DNA of 64,000 nucleotides. It comes from Mesorhizobium sp. INR15. GTDB taxonomy: Bacteria > Pseudomonadota > Alphaproteobacteria > Rhizobiales > Rhizobiaceae. The position numbers were made by a program, and so were the translations under genes. Positions within the stretch are counted from its first letter, which is position 1; every line of letters begins with the position of its first letter. Below, in pieces: positions 38,132 to 45,959 of the stretch. Where the stretch lies: the NCBI RefSeq assembly GCF_015500075.1, contig NZ_CP045497.1:1-64000 (forward strand), given 5' to 3'. The notes beneath the pieces are model-generated. The model saw only the letters and a program-made list of their open reading frames with translations, was not told the origin of the DNA and ran no database searches.

Positions 38132-38293
38132 GACGCGCGCTTCACGGCAGGGCGACAATGTGCTCCCATTCGTCGCGAGATTGACCACCGATCAGATATA
38201 TTGATCACGGTTCGACCAAGCAAATCTTGCAGGCCGCTAATACCAGAGCCAGATGACGCCATTTATAAAGACGACCGCAATGACTCTCGTAGT

Positions 38294-38325
38294 AAAAGGA
38301 CCGCTCATGGAGCACCGAGCGGTCC
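38294..38325 (-). terminator. Intrinsic terminator of the PRC-barrel gene
   Basis: On the minus strand a perfect 9-bp stem (GGACCGCTC/GAGCGGTCC, arms 38317-38325 and 38298-38306, 10-base loop) is followed by TTTTAC, 20 bases beyond the stop at 38345. This is a standard rho-independent terminator. Confidence 0.8.
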
Positions 38326-38344
38326 CTCGAATAAGGCGCTTGTT

Positions 38345-39193
38345 TTACTGCACGATCAGGCGCTGGTTGTCACGCTTATCCGCCCACGTGCTTTTGTCGT
38401 AAGCCGGCTGAGCCTTGAGCTGGTCCTTGGTAAAATTGGTGTAAAGATAATGCTTGCCATTTTTGTCGGCCATGAACGAGAGCTTATCCATGCCGATGGC
38501 CACTTCCTTTTCACCCATCCCAAGGAATCCACCGACATTGATGATCAAGGCGTCAACCTTGCCATCCTTAGTCAGGACTACGTCTCCAATCTCACCGACA
38601 TCCGCGTCGTTCGCGCCATAAACAGTGGTGCCGACGAGCTCCTGGGTCCGAATGTTGCCTGGGTCGACAGGGGTCATCGACGCTTTGTCGGTCGCCGCCA
38701 TTGCCGTGGTCGCTGCCGGGGCGGTGGTGTTGTCAGCAGCCGGGGCAGCCGCCATGCCGGTGGTATCGGCGGGGGCGGTGGTAGCGGCGCTGGCAGGCAC
38801 CATATCATAGGCCTTGCGGTCGAAACTGGCCTGCGCCTTGAGATCGTCCGCCGTGCCATTGATGACCAGCCAGCGATCACCATTCTTCTCAGCCCATTTC
38901 ACCGAGTTGTAGGGGACCGCGACGTCCTTTTCCCCCATCCCGAGGAAGCCGCCAACGCTGACGACAATTGAATCAACGGCGCCGTTGTCGCCGATCAGGA
39001 GGTCGTCAACCGAGCCGACATTATCAGCATTGTCAGCTGTGCCGTTGTAAACCTTTTTGCCGATAATGTTGGATGCCAGATGTCCCGAGGTGGCCTGAAC
39101 CTGTCCGGCCGAAGCCGGCTGGGCAGCATAGGCGCCACTGGAGATCGAAACAAACGCCACCAGCGCGGTGGATGCTAAAAGAGTGCGGATCAT
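38345..39193 (-). CDS. Exported protein with two PRC-barrel domains
   Basis: A protein of 282 residues. The signal peptide is LLASTALVAFVSISSGAYAA. It carries two PRC-barrel repeats, about 42-120 and 185-270, each containing a SVGGFLGMGEKDVAVPY-like block. An Ala/Thr-rich linker (about 133-178) joins them. PRC-barrel proteins bind RNA or act as sensors; exported double-PRC proteins in rhizobia are stress-associated, but their role is unclear. A candidate EcfG promoter lies 57-81 bases upstream and an intrinsic terminator follows. Confidence 0.88.
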   Translation of the reverse strand: MIRTLLASTALVAFVSISSGAYAAQPASAGQVQATSGHLASNIIGKKVYNGTADNADNVGSVDDLLIGDNGAVDSIVVSVGGFLGMGEKDVAVPYNSVKWAEKNGDRWLVINGTADDLKAQASFDRKAYDMVPASAATTAPADTTGMAAAPAADNTTAPAATTAMAATDKASMTPVDPGNIRTQELVGTTVYGANDADVGEIGDVVLTKDGKVDALIINVGGFLGMGEKEVAIGMDKLSFMADKNGKHYLYTNFTKDQLKAQPAYDKSTWADKRDNQRLIVQ

Positions 39194-39249
39194 AAGTGAT
39201 CTCCTGATTCTAATCGGGCCTCGTGGGCCGTTGCGGGGTACTGTTAGTC

Positions 39250-39274
39250 AACTTCGCGGACCCGATCCGGTTCC
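39250..39274 (-). promoter_or_regulatory. Candidate EcfG-type promoter for the PRC-barrel gene
   Basis: The minus strand reads GGAAC, 16 bases, AGTT, close to the alphaproteobacterial general-stress consensus GGAAC-N16/17-CGTT. The start codon is 57 bases downstream. Confidence 0.6.
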
Positions 39275-39296
39275 TTGTAATCGCCAATAGAGCTGA

Positions 39297-40196
39297 TCAC
39301 TTCTTCTGGTCGACGCTCGACCTGAGATTGCTGTTTTGATGGCTGCCGTGCTCCAGCGAATAGGCGCGGGTGAACTCGGCGCCGAGCAGGAAGATCAGGG
39401 AAGAATAATAGACCCATAAGAGAACGATGATCAGGGCACTGGCCGCCCCGAAAGATGAGCCGACAGCGCTGCTGCCGATATACCAACCAATCAGGCTCTT
39501 GCCTGCCGTGAACAGCGCGGCGGTGACGAGAGCACCGACCCAGACGTCGCGCCATTCCAAATCCCGGTCAGGCAGGACTTTGTAGATTGCTGCGAAGAGC
39601 AGGGCGATCAGCCCATAAGAAATCAGCTCGTTTATCACTGCAATGATCTGCGCGCCGAACGGTAGCACCTGGTTGATACCTGCGCTCAACGCCGTGATCG
39701 CCGCGCTTGCCGCAAGAGAAACCATCAACAGGAAGCCTAATGCAATCACAAGGCCAAGGCTCGCGGTGCGCGCCCGGACGAGGCGCGAGACCGAGCTTCC
39801 CTGAGGTTTGGTCTTCCAAATGATGTTCAGGGAAGACTGCATCTCCCCAAATACCCCGGACGCCGTCAGGAGCAGCATGAACAGCCCAACGATCGTGGCT
39901 ATGATGCCCGAAGACGGGTTCGATGCGCTTTTGAGAGCACTTTGCAGCACCTCGGCACTTTGCCGCCCCATCAATCCCGTCAGTTGGTCTGCGACCGCGT
40001 TCATTGAGGCATCGTGTCCAAATGCCAAACCGGCAACGGCCACGATCAGCAGCAATATAGGACCGAGCGACGTGACCGCGAAGAACGCCATGGCAGCCGC
40101 ATGGCTGAGAGCATTGTCGTCGATAAATCCCGATACGCTCTCCCTGATCAACCGCCAGGCTTCGTTCAGCATGTGCATTGCCTGAAGCCTCTGCAA
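39297..40196 (-). CDS. YihY/BrkB-family inner membrane protein
   Basis: A protein of 299 residues with six hydrophobic helices. Family blocks are DNALSHAAAMAFFAVTSLGP, SGVFGEMQSSLNIIWKTKP, YKVLPDRDLEWRDVWVGALV and LIIVLLWVYYSSLIFLLGAE. The family's role is uncertain (envelope homeostasis or transport). Internal Mets at residues 7 and 9 are alternative starts. It follows the DUF3618-type gene by 24 bases and is the last gene of a five-gene operon. Confidence 0.9.
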   Translation of the reverse strand: MQRLQAMHMLNEAWRLIRESVSGFIDDNALSHAAAMAFFAVTSLGPILLLIVAVAGLAFGHDASMNAVADQLTGLMGRQSAEVLQSALKSASNPSSGIIATIVGLFMLLLTASGVFGEMQSSLNIIWKTKPQGSSVSRLVRARTASLGLVIALGFLLMVSLAASAAITALSAGINQVLPFGAQIIAVINELISYGLIALLFAAIYKVLPDRDLEWRDVWVGALVTAALFTAGKSLIGWYIGSSAVGSSFGAASALIIVLLWVYYSSLIFLLGAEFTRAYSLEHGSHQNSNLRSSVDQKK

Positions 40197-40220
40197 GTTG
40201 TGCGGCGAGCGTGTCTTCTC

Positions 40221-41108
40221 TTAAGCGTCGGTACCGGGCAACTTATCCGAGACGTCCTGGAGCTTTTCGCGGACGGCTTTTTCGGTTTTTGAAGCCGCGG
40301 CCTTCGCCACTTGCGTGACCTTGTCGACGATATCTCCGCCGTCCCCACCGAGGCCCTGCTTGTCGGCTTCGTCCTTGACGGTTTGATAGGCTTGCGCAGC
40401 CACGTCCTTGGCGCCTTCGACGCCTTGCTCGAAGAGCTGGTTCGCCTGATCGCGCAGCTTTTCACTGGTCGGGCCGACCTGCTGGTCCTCGAAGTCGGTA
40501 TGCGGGAGGAGAGCACCGACCGCGGTTCCGAATGCCAAACCGAGAGCAGCCAGTATCAACGGCTCTTGACGCAGCAGGTCGGCAGCGGCTCCAGCGGCCT
40601 TGATGGCCGGATCAGATGCTGCGTTGCTAACGCTTTTTGCCTTTTCAGAAAGCTGATGCGCTGCGTCTGATGCTGTCGACGTAATACCTTCGGTGGCATC
40701 GCTGACAATCGATCCGACTTTTGTCGCAGCGTCGGCAAGAGTACCGGCCAGCCCTCCAGAGGTGTCGGCTCCACCGCGCAGTCGTTCTGAATAGTTGAAA
40801 GCGTCGCGGGTATCCGGGGCTAATGGCGCCCGCGCTGCTGGAACTTCGCTGACGGAGGGGGCGGCCTTTTGGCCAGCCATCAACCAGGCCAGTCCAATGC
40901 CGACAAGTGCCACCGGCAAGGGATTTCCCTGGACTTGGCCTTTAAGGGTGGTCAGCAAGGATCCGCTGTCTCCGGTGAACATGCCGGAGAATTCATCAAT
41001 CAACTGGCCGGGCGTCATTTTGTTTCGGATCGAATCAGCGGTCTCGGAGACTTTCGCGCGGGCCAACTCCGCATCATGCTCGAGTTCGGCCGAGGTTTTT
41101 TCTGTCAT
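40221..41108 (-). CDS. DUF3618-type membrane-associated protein
   Basis: A protein of 295 residues. The N-terminus resembles DUF3618: TSAELEHDAELARAKVSETA, DSIRNKMTPGQLIDE, then a helix NPLPVALVGIGLAWLMAG. A long Ala/Ser/Asp-rich amphipathic region follows, then a second hydrophobic segment (EPLILAALGLAFGTAVGALL), and a charged coiled-coil-like tail. Its start overlaps the upstream stop (ATGA). These proteins are thought to shape or protect the envelope under stress; the biochemical role is unknown. Confidence 0.8.
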   Translation of the reverse strand: MTEKTSAELEHDAELARAKVSETADSIRNKMTPGQLIDEFSGMFTGDSGSLLTTLKGQVQGNPLPVALVGIGLAWLMAGQKAAPSVSEVPAARAPLAPDTRDAFNYSERLRGGADTSGGLAGTLADAATKVGSIVSDATEGITSTASDAAHQLSEKAKSVSNAASDPAIKAAGAAADLLRQEPLILAALGLAFGTAVGALLPHTDFEDQQVGPTSEKLRDQANQLFEQGVEGAKDVAAQAYQTVKDEADKQGLGGDGGDIVDKVTQVAKAAASKTEKAVREKLQDVSDKLPGTDA

Positions 41109-41500
41109 TTGACTTGATCCTTGATCATGCCGGCATCGCGCTTAAGCTGGCCGGTTGTACGGTCGGGAGTGAGTTCTGAAGCTTTCATGCTCGCGCTGCC
41201 ATTGCGGACGAGAATTACGCCCAGAACCGCCACGATGACGCCGACCAGCAGCGAAGACCAACCGGCCCCCAAGCCAGCTTTTGCCAACGCGATCACCAAA
41301 GCCTGCAGCAAAACCAGAAGCGCCGCCAAAAGGCAGATTGCGCCACCGAGAACCTCGATCGCCCCGGCGCCGGCCTGGGCGGCCTTCTCGTACAATTCCG
41401 TACGCAGCAATCGCCCCTCTGTCTGGAGCAGGGTAGTCACCTGCTGGGATAGGTCACTGATGAGCGTCATCAGGCTCCGGTCGTCGCTCCCCGGGGTCAT
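41105..41500 (-). CDS. Phage-holin-superfamily-6/DUF1469-like membrane protein
   Basis: A protein of 131 residues. An amphipathic N-terminal helix (SDLSQQVTTLLQTEGRLLRT) precedes two membrane helices (AICLLAALLVLLQALVIALA and SSLLVGVIVAVLGVILV). A charged tail ends AGMIKDQVK. It is similar in layout to the holin-X/DUF1469 proteins that accompany DUF3618 genes. It overlaps both neighbours by a few bases, so all three are coupled. It is unlikely to be a true phage holin because no lysis genes are near. Confidence 0.8.
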   Translation of the reverse strand: MTPGSDDRSLMTLISDLSQQVTTLLQTEGRLLRTELYEKAAQAGAGAIEVLGGAICLLAALLVLLQALVIALAKAGLGAGWSSLLVGVIVAVLGVILVRNGSASMKASELTPDRTTGQLKRDAGMIKDQVK

Positions 41501-42063
41501 TGATCCGGCTCCTGCGCGGAGTTCGCCGATTTCCGGCCCATTGACTCGGGATCGAATGATGTACTGTCTCGTCTATCGTGCTCCGAAAATCCTGTTGGCG
41601 AAGAACTCTTTATGAAACGTCCCAACGCAAGGCCGGCCACCACAGACCCGCCGACCAGGACGCCGGGGTTTTGCGCGCCAAAAGCCCTTATTTCGCTCAA
41701 AACATCGCTGAAAGGTTTGTCTTTCAGCGATGCAGCCATGCGCTCCAATCCGCCCGCTGCATCAAGGGCGAACCGGGACGCGCCTCGCTGGTCGCTGTTG
41801 GCGAGATGTTGGCTCGCCGCGCGAACGGCGCCACCAAATGCTGCAATAGCGCTGCTAAGATCATTCTGCACGGCCTCCGCCTTATCAGCCAGAGCCTCCT
41901 GGCCTTCCGAAGTGACATCGCCTACTTTGTCAGAAAGACCCTGCTTTGCCTCGGCAAGTGCAGCCGTCACTTTTTTGCCGGCAACGTCCACGATGTCGGA
42001 AACGCTGTGATCTGGAGCAGATGAATTCATATTCTCTGTCCGTTTGCCTGGTGTGTCCTGCAT
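41497..42063 (-). CDS. Small helical stress protein of the DUF3618 operon
   Basis: 188 residues from ATG 42063 (MQDTPGKRTENMNSSA); MNSSAPDH 11 codons later is another possible start. A long helical, Ala-rich stretch (VTAALAEAKQGLSDKVGDVT to LANSDQRGA) is followed by one hydrophobic segment (QNPGVLVGGSVVAGLALGRF) and a polar tail. It resembles the nutrient-deprivation-induced proteins found next to DUF3618 genes. Its stop overlaps the next start, and it begins 27 bases after a 24-residue membrane peptide gene. Confidence 0.7.
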   Translation of the reverse strand: MQDTPGKRTENMNSSAPDHSVSDIVDVAGKKVTAALAEAKQGLSDKVGDVTSEGQEALADKAEAVQNDLSSAIAAFGGAVRAASQHLANSDQRGASRFALDAAGGLERMAASLKDKPFSDVLSEIRAFGAQNPGVLVGGSVVAGLALGRFIKSSSPTGFSEHDRRDSTSFDPESMGRKSANSAQEPDQ

Positions 42064-42090
42064 GTCATTCTCCCACGGTCGTGGCCGCAC

Positions 42091-42165
42091 TCAGTGCAGG
42101 CCTAGGAACGAAAGAATCGCAAGCACGACGACAACCAGTCCGACCAGATAAATTACGCTGTTCAT
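42091..42165 (-). CDS. 24-residue single-pass membrane peptide
   Basis: From ATG 42165 to TGA 42091 the frame reads MNSVIYLVGLVVVVLAILSF and then LGLH. Nearly the whole peptide is one membrane helix. GGAGGA lies about 10 bases upstream of the start, and a candidate EcfG promoter lies just above that. As I recall, rhizobia encode similar tiny proteins in stress operons. It is the first gene of the DUF3618/YihY operon. Confidence 0.7.
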   Translation of the reverse strand: MNSVIYLVGLVVVVLAILSFLGLH

Positions 42166-42189
42166 GGTGCATGTTCCTCCAGCACCAGG

Positions 42190-42214
42190 AACTTGCCGGT
42201 GCCCAAGACGTTCC
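42190..42214 (-). promoter_or_regulatory. Candidate EcfG-type promoter for the five-gene DUF3618/YihY operon
   Basis: The minus strand reads GGAAC, 16 bases, AGTT. The -10-like end is 25 bases before the ATG of the 24-residue peptide, leaving room for its GGAGGA site. The spacing is identical to that of the sites at 39250, 43669 and 44061. Confidence 0.6.
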
Positions 42215-42565
42215 ATGTCAAATTCGCTATTTTCAGGTGTTGCGTAATCACCGGCCAGGAAGGATTTGATGCTACGTTTGCCTCATTCAATTTCTGCGTC
42301 TCCGGAGCAATGCTGACCAAGCCCATCCAGGCTACGCTCCTTATCATCGCGCAGTTCCACCCCCCGAGGACAAGCTACGCGACTATCGCTGCGCGGAGCT
42401 CTTGTGCAATAGCGAACTGAGGCTGATCATCTCGCGCTACGCCGTGGGCTCGCAGCACCTCGCCTTATCCTTAGGAAAGGCTGCGACGATCATAGGAGGG
42501 CTATTCGAACAATTTGATCGGTCTCGGTCGTTACCCCCGCACCAAAGCTAGGGGATAGTAACTGT
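42215..42565. other. Intergenic region upstream of the stress operon
   Basis: About 350 bases beyond the promoter, up to the end of the iron-permease-family gene. No gene or terminator is evident; short frames lack ribosome-binding sites. Confidence 0.4.
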
Positions 42566-42973
42566 CTAGTCGTTGGCGGGCTTGCGGCTGGATTTGCGCA
42601 CCGATTTTTGTTGTCGATTGCCGCCAGCTTTCTTGGCGTTCGCGCACAGCGTTCGGAAAGCTTCTACCTCAGCTTCGGTCAGATGCTCGATACCGATGAA
42701 ATCATTTTCGCCTTGTCCCGACAGGATAATTTCATCAAGTTTGGCCTGGATCGCGGCACCGTCGCGGTTCTGCGTGTTCTGGATCAGGAACACCATCAGG
42801 AACGTGATGATCGTGGTGCTGGTGTTGATCACCAGCTGCCAGGTTTCTGAATACCCAAAGAACGGGCCAGACACCGCCCAAATAACCACCAACGCAACGC
42901 AAAGAGCAAATGCCCAAGGCCGACCTGTCGCACGCGCCACTGCACCGGCAAGGGTGTTGAACGTCTTTTCCAT
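42566..42973 (-). CDS. Low-affinity iron permease family protein
   Basis: A protein of 135 residues of the PF04120 type. Two membrane helices (AFALCVALVVIWAVSGPFFG and ETWQLVINTSTTIITFLMVF) are followed by LIQNTQNRDGAAIQAKLDEI, which is highly characteristic, and a basic tail. Despite the name, iron transport by bacterial members is not well shown. It is typically stress-induced in alphaproteobacteria (from memory). Confidence 0.9.
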   Translation of the reverse strand: MEKTFNTLAGAVARATGRPWAFALCVALVVIWAVSGPFFGYSETWQLVINTSTTIITFLMVFLIQNTQNRDGAAIQAKLDEIILSGQGENDFIGIEHLTEAEVEAFRTLCANAKKAGGNRQQKSVRKSSRKPAND

Positions 42974-43054
42974 GATGATGCTGTCCGTTAACGAACCCTG
43001 GCGTTCGTCTGCCGGGCCCGACAGAACAGAATCTCAGGGTAATTTCTGTCCGTG

Positions 43055-43561
43055 TTAGGCTGCTTCGGCCGCGAGGTTGACCGCCGATTCAGCGAGTACC
43101 GTCAACGCTGCGTCAGTCTCTTCCTCTTCACTGAGCGTCATTTGCAGCAGGTTCGCCGCTTCGGTCATCCCAAGCTCCGTGGCCCAGGTCCGCAAAGTAC
43201 CATAGCGGGAGATTTCATAATGCTCCACGGCCTGTGCGGCGGCCAGAAGGCCCGCGTCGAGGGCAGGGGCGCCCTTATAGTCCTTCATGATCTCGGCGCC
43301 TTCCTCGGTGATGCCCATGATGGCGGCGCACGTCTTGCCGACGGGCTTCTTGTCGGTCAGCGCGAACACCTCCTCGAGCCGCGCAACGTGTTCTTCTGTT
43401 TGAGCACGATGCTTTTCAAAGGCGGCTTTCAGATCGGAGCTCTGGGCGGCTTTGACCATTTTCGGCAAGGTCGCCAGGATCTTTTTTTCCGCAAAATAGA
43501 TGTCTTTTAAAGTATCGTGAAACAGCTCCTGGAGGCCTTTCGTCTTGGATTGGGCAGCCAT
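43055..43561 (-). CDS. DUF892 (YciF-type) ferritin-like protein
   Basis: A protein of 168 residues from ATG 43561, preceded by AAGGGAAA. The four-helix ferritin-like bundle has carboxylate and His residues in LKDIYFAEKKILATLPKMVK, KHRAQTEEHVARLEEVF, AQAVEHYEISRYGTLRTWA and MTLSEEEETDAALTVLAE. Members bind a di-metal centre and are induced by osmotic and oxidative stress. A candidate EcfG promoter lies about 110 bases upstream. Confidence 0.92.
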   Translation of the reverse strand: MAAQSKTKGLQELFHDTLKDIYFAEKKILATLPKMVKAAQSSDLKAAFEKHRAQTEEHVARLEEVFALTDKKPVGKTCAAIMGITEEGAEIMKDYKGAPALDAGLLAAAQAVEHYEISRYGTLRTWATELGMTEAANLLQMTLSEEEETDAALTVLAESAVNLAAEAA

Positions 43562-43668
43562 GTTCTTTCCCTTCTGATTGGAGACGTCGCGTATTCGGCA
43601 TGCGCTTTGCGAGCCGATACGCGGTCGTGACGTGAATGTGCGCGGGGCGTCGCGCCGCCCCTCCATTC

Positions 43669-43693
43669 AATTTTCCGCAGCTCGATTTGTTCC
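43669..43693 (-). promoter_or_regulatory. Candidate EcfG-type promoter for the DUF892 gene
   Basis: The minus strand reads GGAAC, 16 bases, AATT. The start codon is 108 bases downstream. It also overlaps the tail of the decayed HWE kinase. Confidence 0.5.
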
Positions 43694-44075
43694 AGGTTGA
43701 TATGCGGCTGTCTCAGATTGCGGTATCAATATCGGTGGAGACCGGTCGATGACTTGTCGAGCGGCGCCAGGACAGTCCTGTCGAACCGTATTTCGAACCG
43801 TATTCAAGCAAGACCTTCCCACCTCGACACCCTGCTTGATGAACTTCGAGCCGAAGCCTGTGTTGGTGGGAGTGGACACGGCGGGGCCGTCATGGTCGAT
43901 CTGCGAGAGTCCCAAAAAGTCAGGGGTGCCACAGACTTGCCCCAATACGCTTATGCATCCACCAGCTGTCGGACGCGCCCCGTACTTCACGTCATTATTG
44001 GCGAGTTCGTGCAGCGCGGGCCCACATCTTGCGGCAGACACCAAATTCATGCCCGATGGGGGAACTTCCATGCTC
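43690..44075 (-). pseudogene. HWE-family sensor histidine kinase, C-terminal remnant
   Basis: Read on the minus strand, GPALHELANNDVKYGARPTA matches the N-box of HWE kinases (ALHELATNAxKYGALS). It is followed by DFLGLSQIDHDGPAVSTPTN and GFGSKFIKQGVEVG, matching the G-boxes. No sensory or phospho-acceptor part is present, and the tail (SPPILIPQSE) follows a disrupted stretch. The remnant lacks an own start. HWE kinases commonly feed PhyR-EcfG stress signalling, which fits the surrounding genes. Confidence 0.65.
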
Positions 44076-44085
44076 TCTCCGACTT
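44061..44085 (+). promoter_or_regulatory. Candidate EcfG-type promoter for the truncated YidB-like gene
   Basis: The plus strand reads GGAAC, 16 bases, ACTT, ending 27 bases before ATG 44112. The -10-like element is weaker than in the other three sites. Confidence 0.4.
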
Positions 44086-44111
44086 TTGAGTAGCAACCAG
44101 GAGGAATGATC

Positions 44112-44261
44112 ATGGCGAATCTCGGAAGACTGGCAGTCGGGTTGCTCGGTATTCTGGCGTACCAAAACCGGGAGAAACTAGGAGAGCTGATCCGCGGCGC
44201 AGGGAAGGGGAGCGACCCGAACAAGCCACAAGGGGGTTTCCTCGATATGCGACCTCGCTAG
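44112..44261 (+). pseudogene. YidB/DUF937-like protein, truncated
   Basis: A frame of 49 residues with a strong AGGAGG site 8 bases upstream of ATG 44112. MANLGRLAVGLLGILAYQNR and EKLGELIRGAGKGSDPNKPQ resemble the start of YidB-like proteins, normally over 120 residues and continuing through Gly-rich and C-terminal helices. Here it ends in FLDMRPR, so it looks truncated. It may still be translated as a short peptide. Confidence 0.5.
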
Positions 44262-44327
44262 CGTGACGGCCCATTTGGACGGGCGAAATTCGACGGCCCT
44301 AACCAAATCCTATGTCGGAAGCGCAAA

Positions 44328-44573
44328 TCACTCGACCAGCATGTGCGCTTCCCGCGCGGCGTCGATGAACGCATCTCTCGCGACGTCAGCTGAAACACTG
44401 CCGTTCAAGGCCTGCTGGCATGCCCGTTTCGCGGATCGGTGCTTGTCGCTTTCTCCGCTCCGCCAATGATCGTTGAGCAGGTCAAAGGCTTGCCGAGCGT
44501 TGTTAAGGTTTCGAATGTCGCCGCTTATGCCGGTGGCAACAGATATTGGCTTGGAAAACCACGCATCATACAT
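44328..44573 (-). CDS. DUF982 family protein (copy 1)
   Basis: 81 residues from MYDAWFSKPISV. DUF982 hallmarks are an aromatic/Pro start, a helix with ARQAFDLLNDHW, KHRSAKRACQQALNGSVSAD and the ending DAFIDAAREAHMLVE. The function is unknown and the family is largely rhizobial. It closely resembles the protein at 46468-46713, pointing to a local duplication. Confidence 0.8.
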   Translation of the reverse strand: MYDAWFSKPISVATGISGDIRNLNNARQAFDLLNDHWRSGESDKHRSAKRACQQALNGSVSADVARDAFIDAAREAHMLVE

Positions 44574-45030
44574 GGGGTGGGCCGCCTCGAACTGGATGAA
44601 CTCCCACAACGCGCCTCGTCGGGTGAAGTTTCATCGACAGGCATCACCCTTGCGTGAACCCAAGCTGTGGGAATTCAGCGGCGCGTTTGAGAGCGGGCGC
44701 GCCGGAAAAGGCAGTAAGTAGGCGTTGCCTGGAACAACGGAGCGAATTCACCCATTTCCTTGCGACTCTGATCGCGGAATATCTCCTTTTTCGGAAGACG
44801 ACGCAGTTTGTTACTCGATAGAAGTTGAGGGCAAGATCGCTGTCGAGGGGATATTCCCGCCATGACTGTCTGTTGCCTTCCAGATGCAAAGGGCGCACGC
44901 TAGGTGGCGCACTTACCGTCGGGACCGAACCCCTGTAGCCCAGTTGGCCGCGCAGCGCGGAACTTCGGCCTTAGTCGCCAATGCATGCAATCGCGGATCG
45001 CGAACCGAGTGCATAGGAAAGGAGCCACCC
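44574..45030. other. Intergenic region between DUF982 copy 1 and the GPYT-motif protein gene
   Basis: About 457 bases without a convincing gene. The short frames on both strands have no ribosome-binding site or recognisable domain. Two GGAAC words occur (near 44738 and 44960) but lack the matching -10. Confidence 0.4.
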
Positions 45031-45342
45031 ATGTCCCCAGCACCGAATCAAGAAAGCGTCACCAAAAGTCTATATGCGGTCTCGCCTGCTCAGAATCATT
45101 CAAAGATAATCAAGTTCACGAGTGAGGCGGCCAAGGGTGAGCCTGCTGAGGTAGACACCTCGGTGGAAATCTTCTGCGACAATGGCAGGTGGTATTGCCA
45201 GGTTTGTCGAGGAGGTGTGAAGACGCGACCGATGGGTCCGTATACAAAACACCAGGCCGAACAGATCCAGGATGCCCGCAGGATGTTGATCGCGAAAATG
45301 GGGTCCGCTAGGCTGAAGTTCGAGGCGATACGGAAAGGTTAG
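45031..45342 (+). CDS. Small conserved protein with GPYT motif (copy 1)
   Basis: A protein of 103 residues; AAAGGAG precedes ATG 45031. The core reads TSVEIFCDNGRWYCQVCRGG then KTRPMGPYTKHQAEQIQDAR. A paralogue at 53332-53625 shares this core almost exactly, while the N-terminal 40 residues differ. I do not know the family. The compact aromatic/Gly core suggests a small beta-sheet domain followed by a helix. Confidence 0.7.
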   Translation: MSPAPNQESVTKSLYAVSPAQNHSKIIKFTSEAAKGEPAEVDTSVEIFCDNGRWYCQVCRGGVKTRPMGPYTKHQAEQIQDARRMLIAKMGSARLKFEAIRKG

Positions 45343-45396
45343 GGCCGCTGACTTTTCACACGTCGCTGCAAGCAAGCCAAAGCCCAGCCGGACTTA

Positions 45397-45958
45397 ATGT
45401 TGATTGAAGACCTCTTTGTCCGCAACAAAATGTGGTCAGACGAACGTAAAGCCGAAAGGTCCGACTACTTTCAACGTCTTTCGAATTTGCAAAATCCTGA
45501 ATATCTGTGGATCGGCTGCTCTGATAGTCGCGTACCAGCCAATGTGATTGCCGGGTTGGAACCCGGCGAGGTTTTTGTGCATCGCAACGTCGCCAATCTC
45601 ATTCATCCCACCGATCTGAATATGCTCTCCGTGGTCGAATATGCTGTAAATCAACTCGGCGTGCAGCACATCATCGTTTGCGGGCACTATGGCTGCGCTG
45701 CAGCCAATCAAAGATGTTGCCGAGGCCGCATTCGAATCCCGAAAGTGTGGTATCGGGAGCGACAAGGATCTTGGCCGGCTCTGCGAATGCTCAGTCGCTT
45801 CCCAAGTGAAACGTCTTGCGCGCACGCCGATCCTGCATGCGGCATGGAGGTCAAATAAGAACGTATCAATCCATGGTTGGATATATGGATTGAAGGACGG
45901 TTTGCCCTATGACTTGAACTGTACCATAGCCAGCAACCAGGATATCTGGATTCGCTGA
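45397..45958 (+). pseudogene. Beta-carbonic anhydrase, frameshifted and internally deleted
   Basis: The N-terminal half is clear: LIEDLFVRNKMWSDERKAER, zinc-site CSDSRVPANVIAGLEPGEVF, FVHRNVANLIHPTDLNMLSV and HIIVCGHYGCAA (His and Cys ligands). After GCAA the frame shifts. The C-terminal end, QVKRLARTPILHAAWRSNKN and VSIHGWIYGLKDGL, is found in another frame up to 45958. The helix normally between them (LVDNWL region) is missing. An active enzyme is unlikely. Confidence 0.85.
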
Positions 45959-45959
45959 G

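Noticed and set aside
41105..41500. A phage holin, hinting at a prophage
   Set aside because: No lysin, capsid, tail or integrase genes are nearby; the gene is embedded in a DUF3618 stress operon by overlapping starts and stops.
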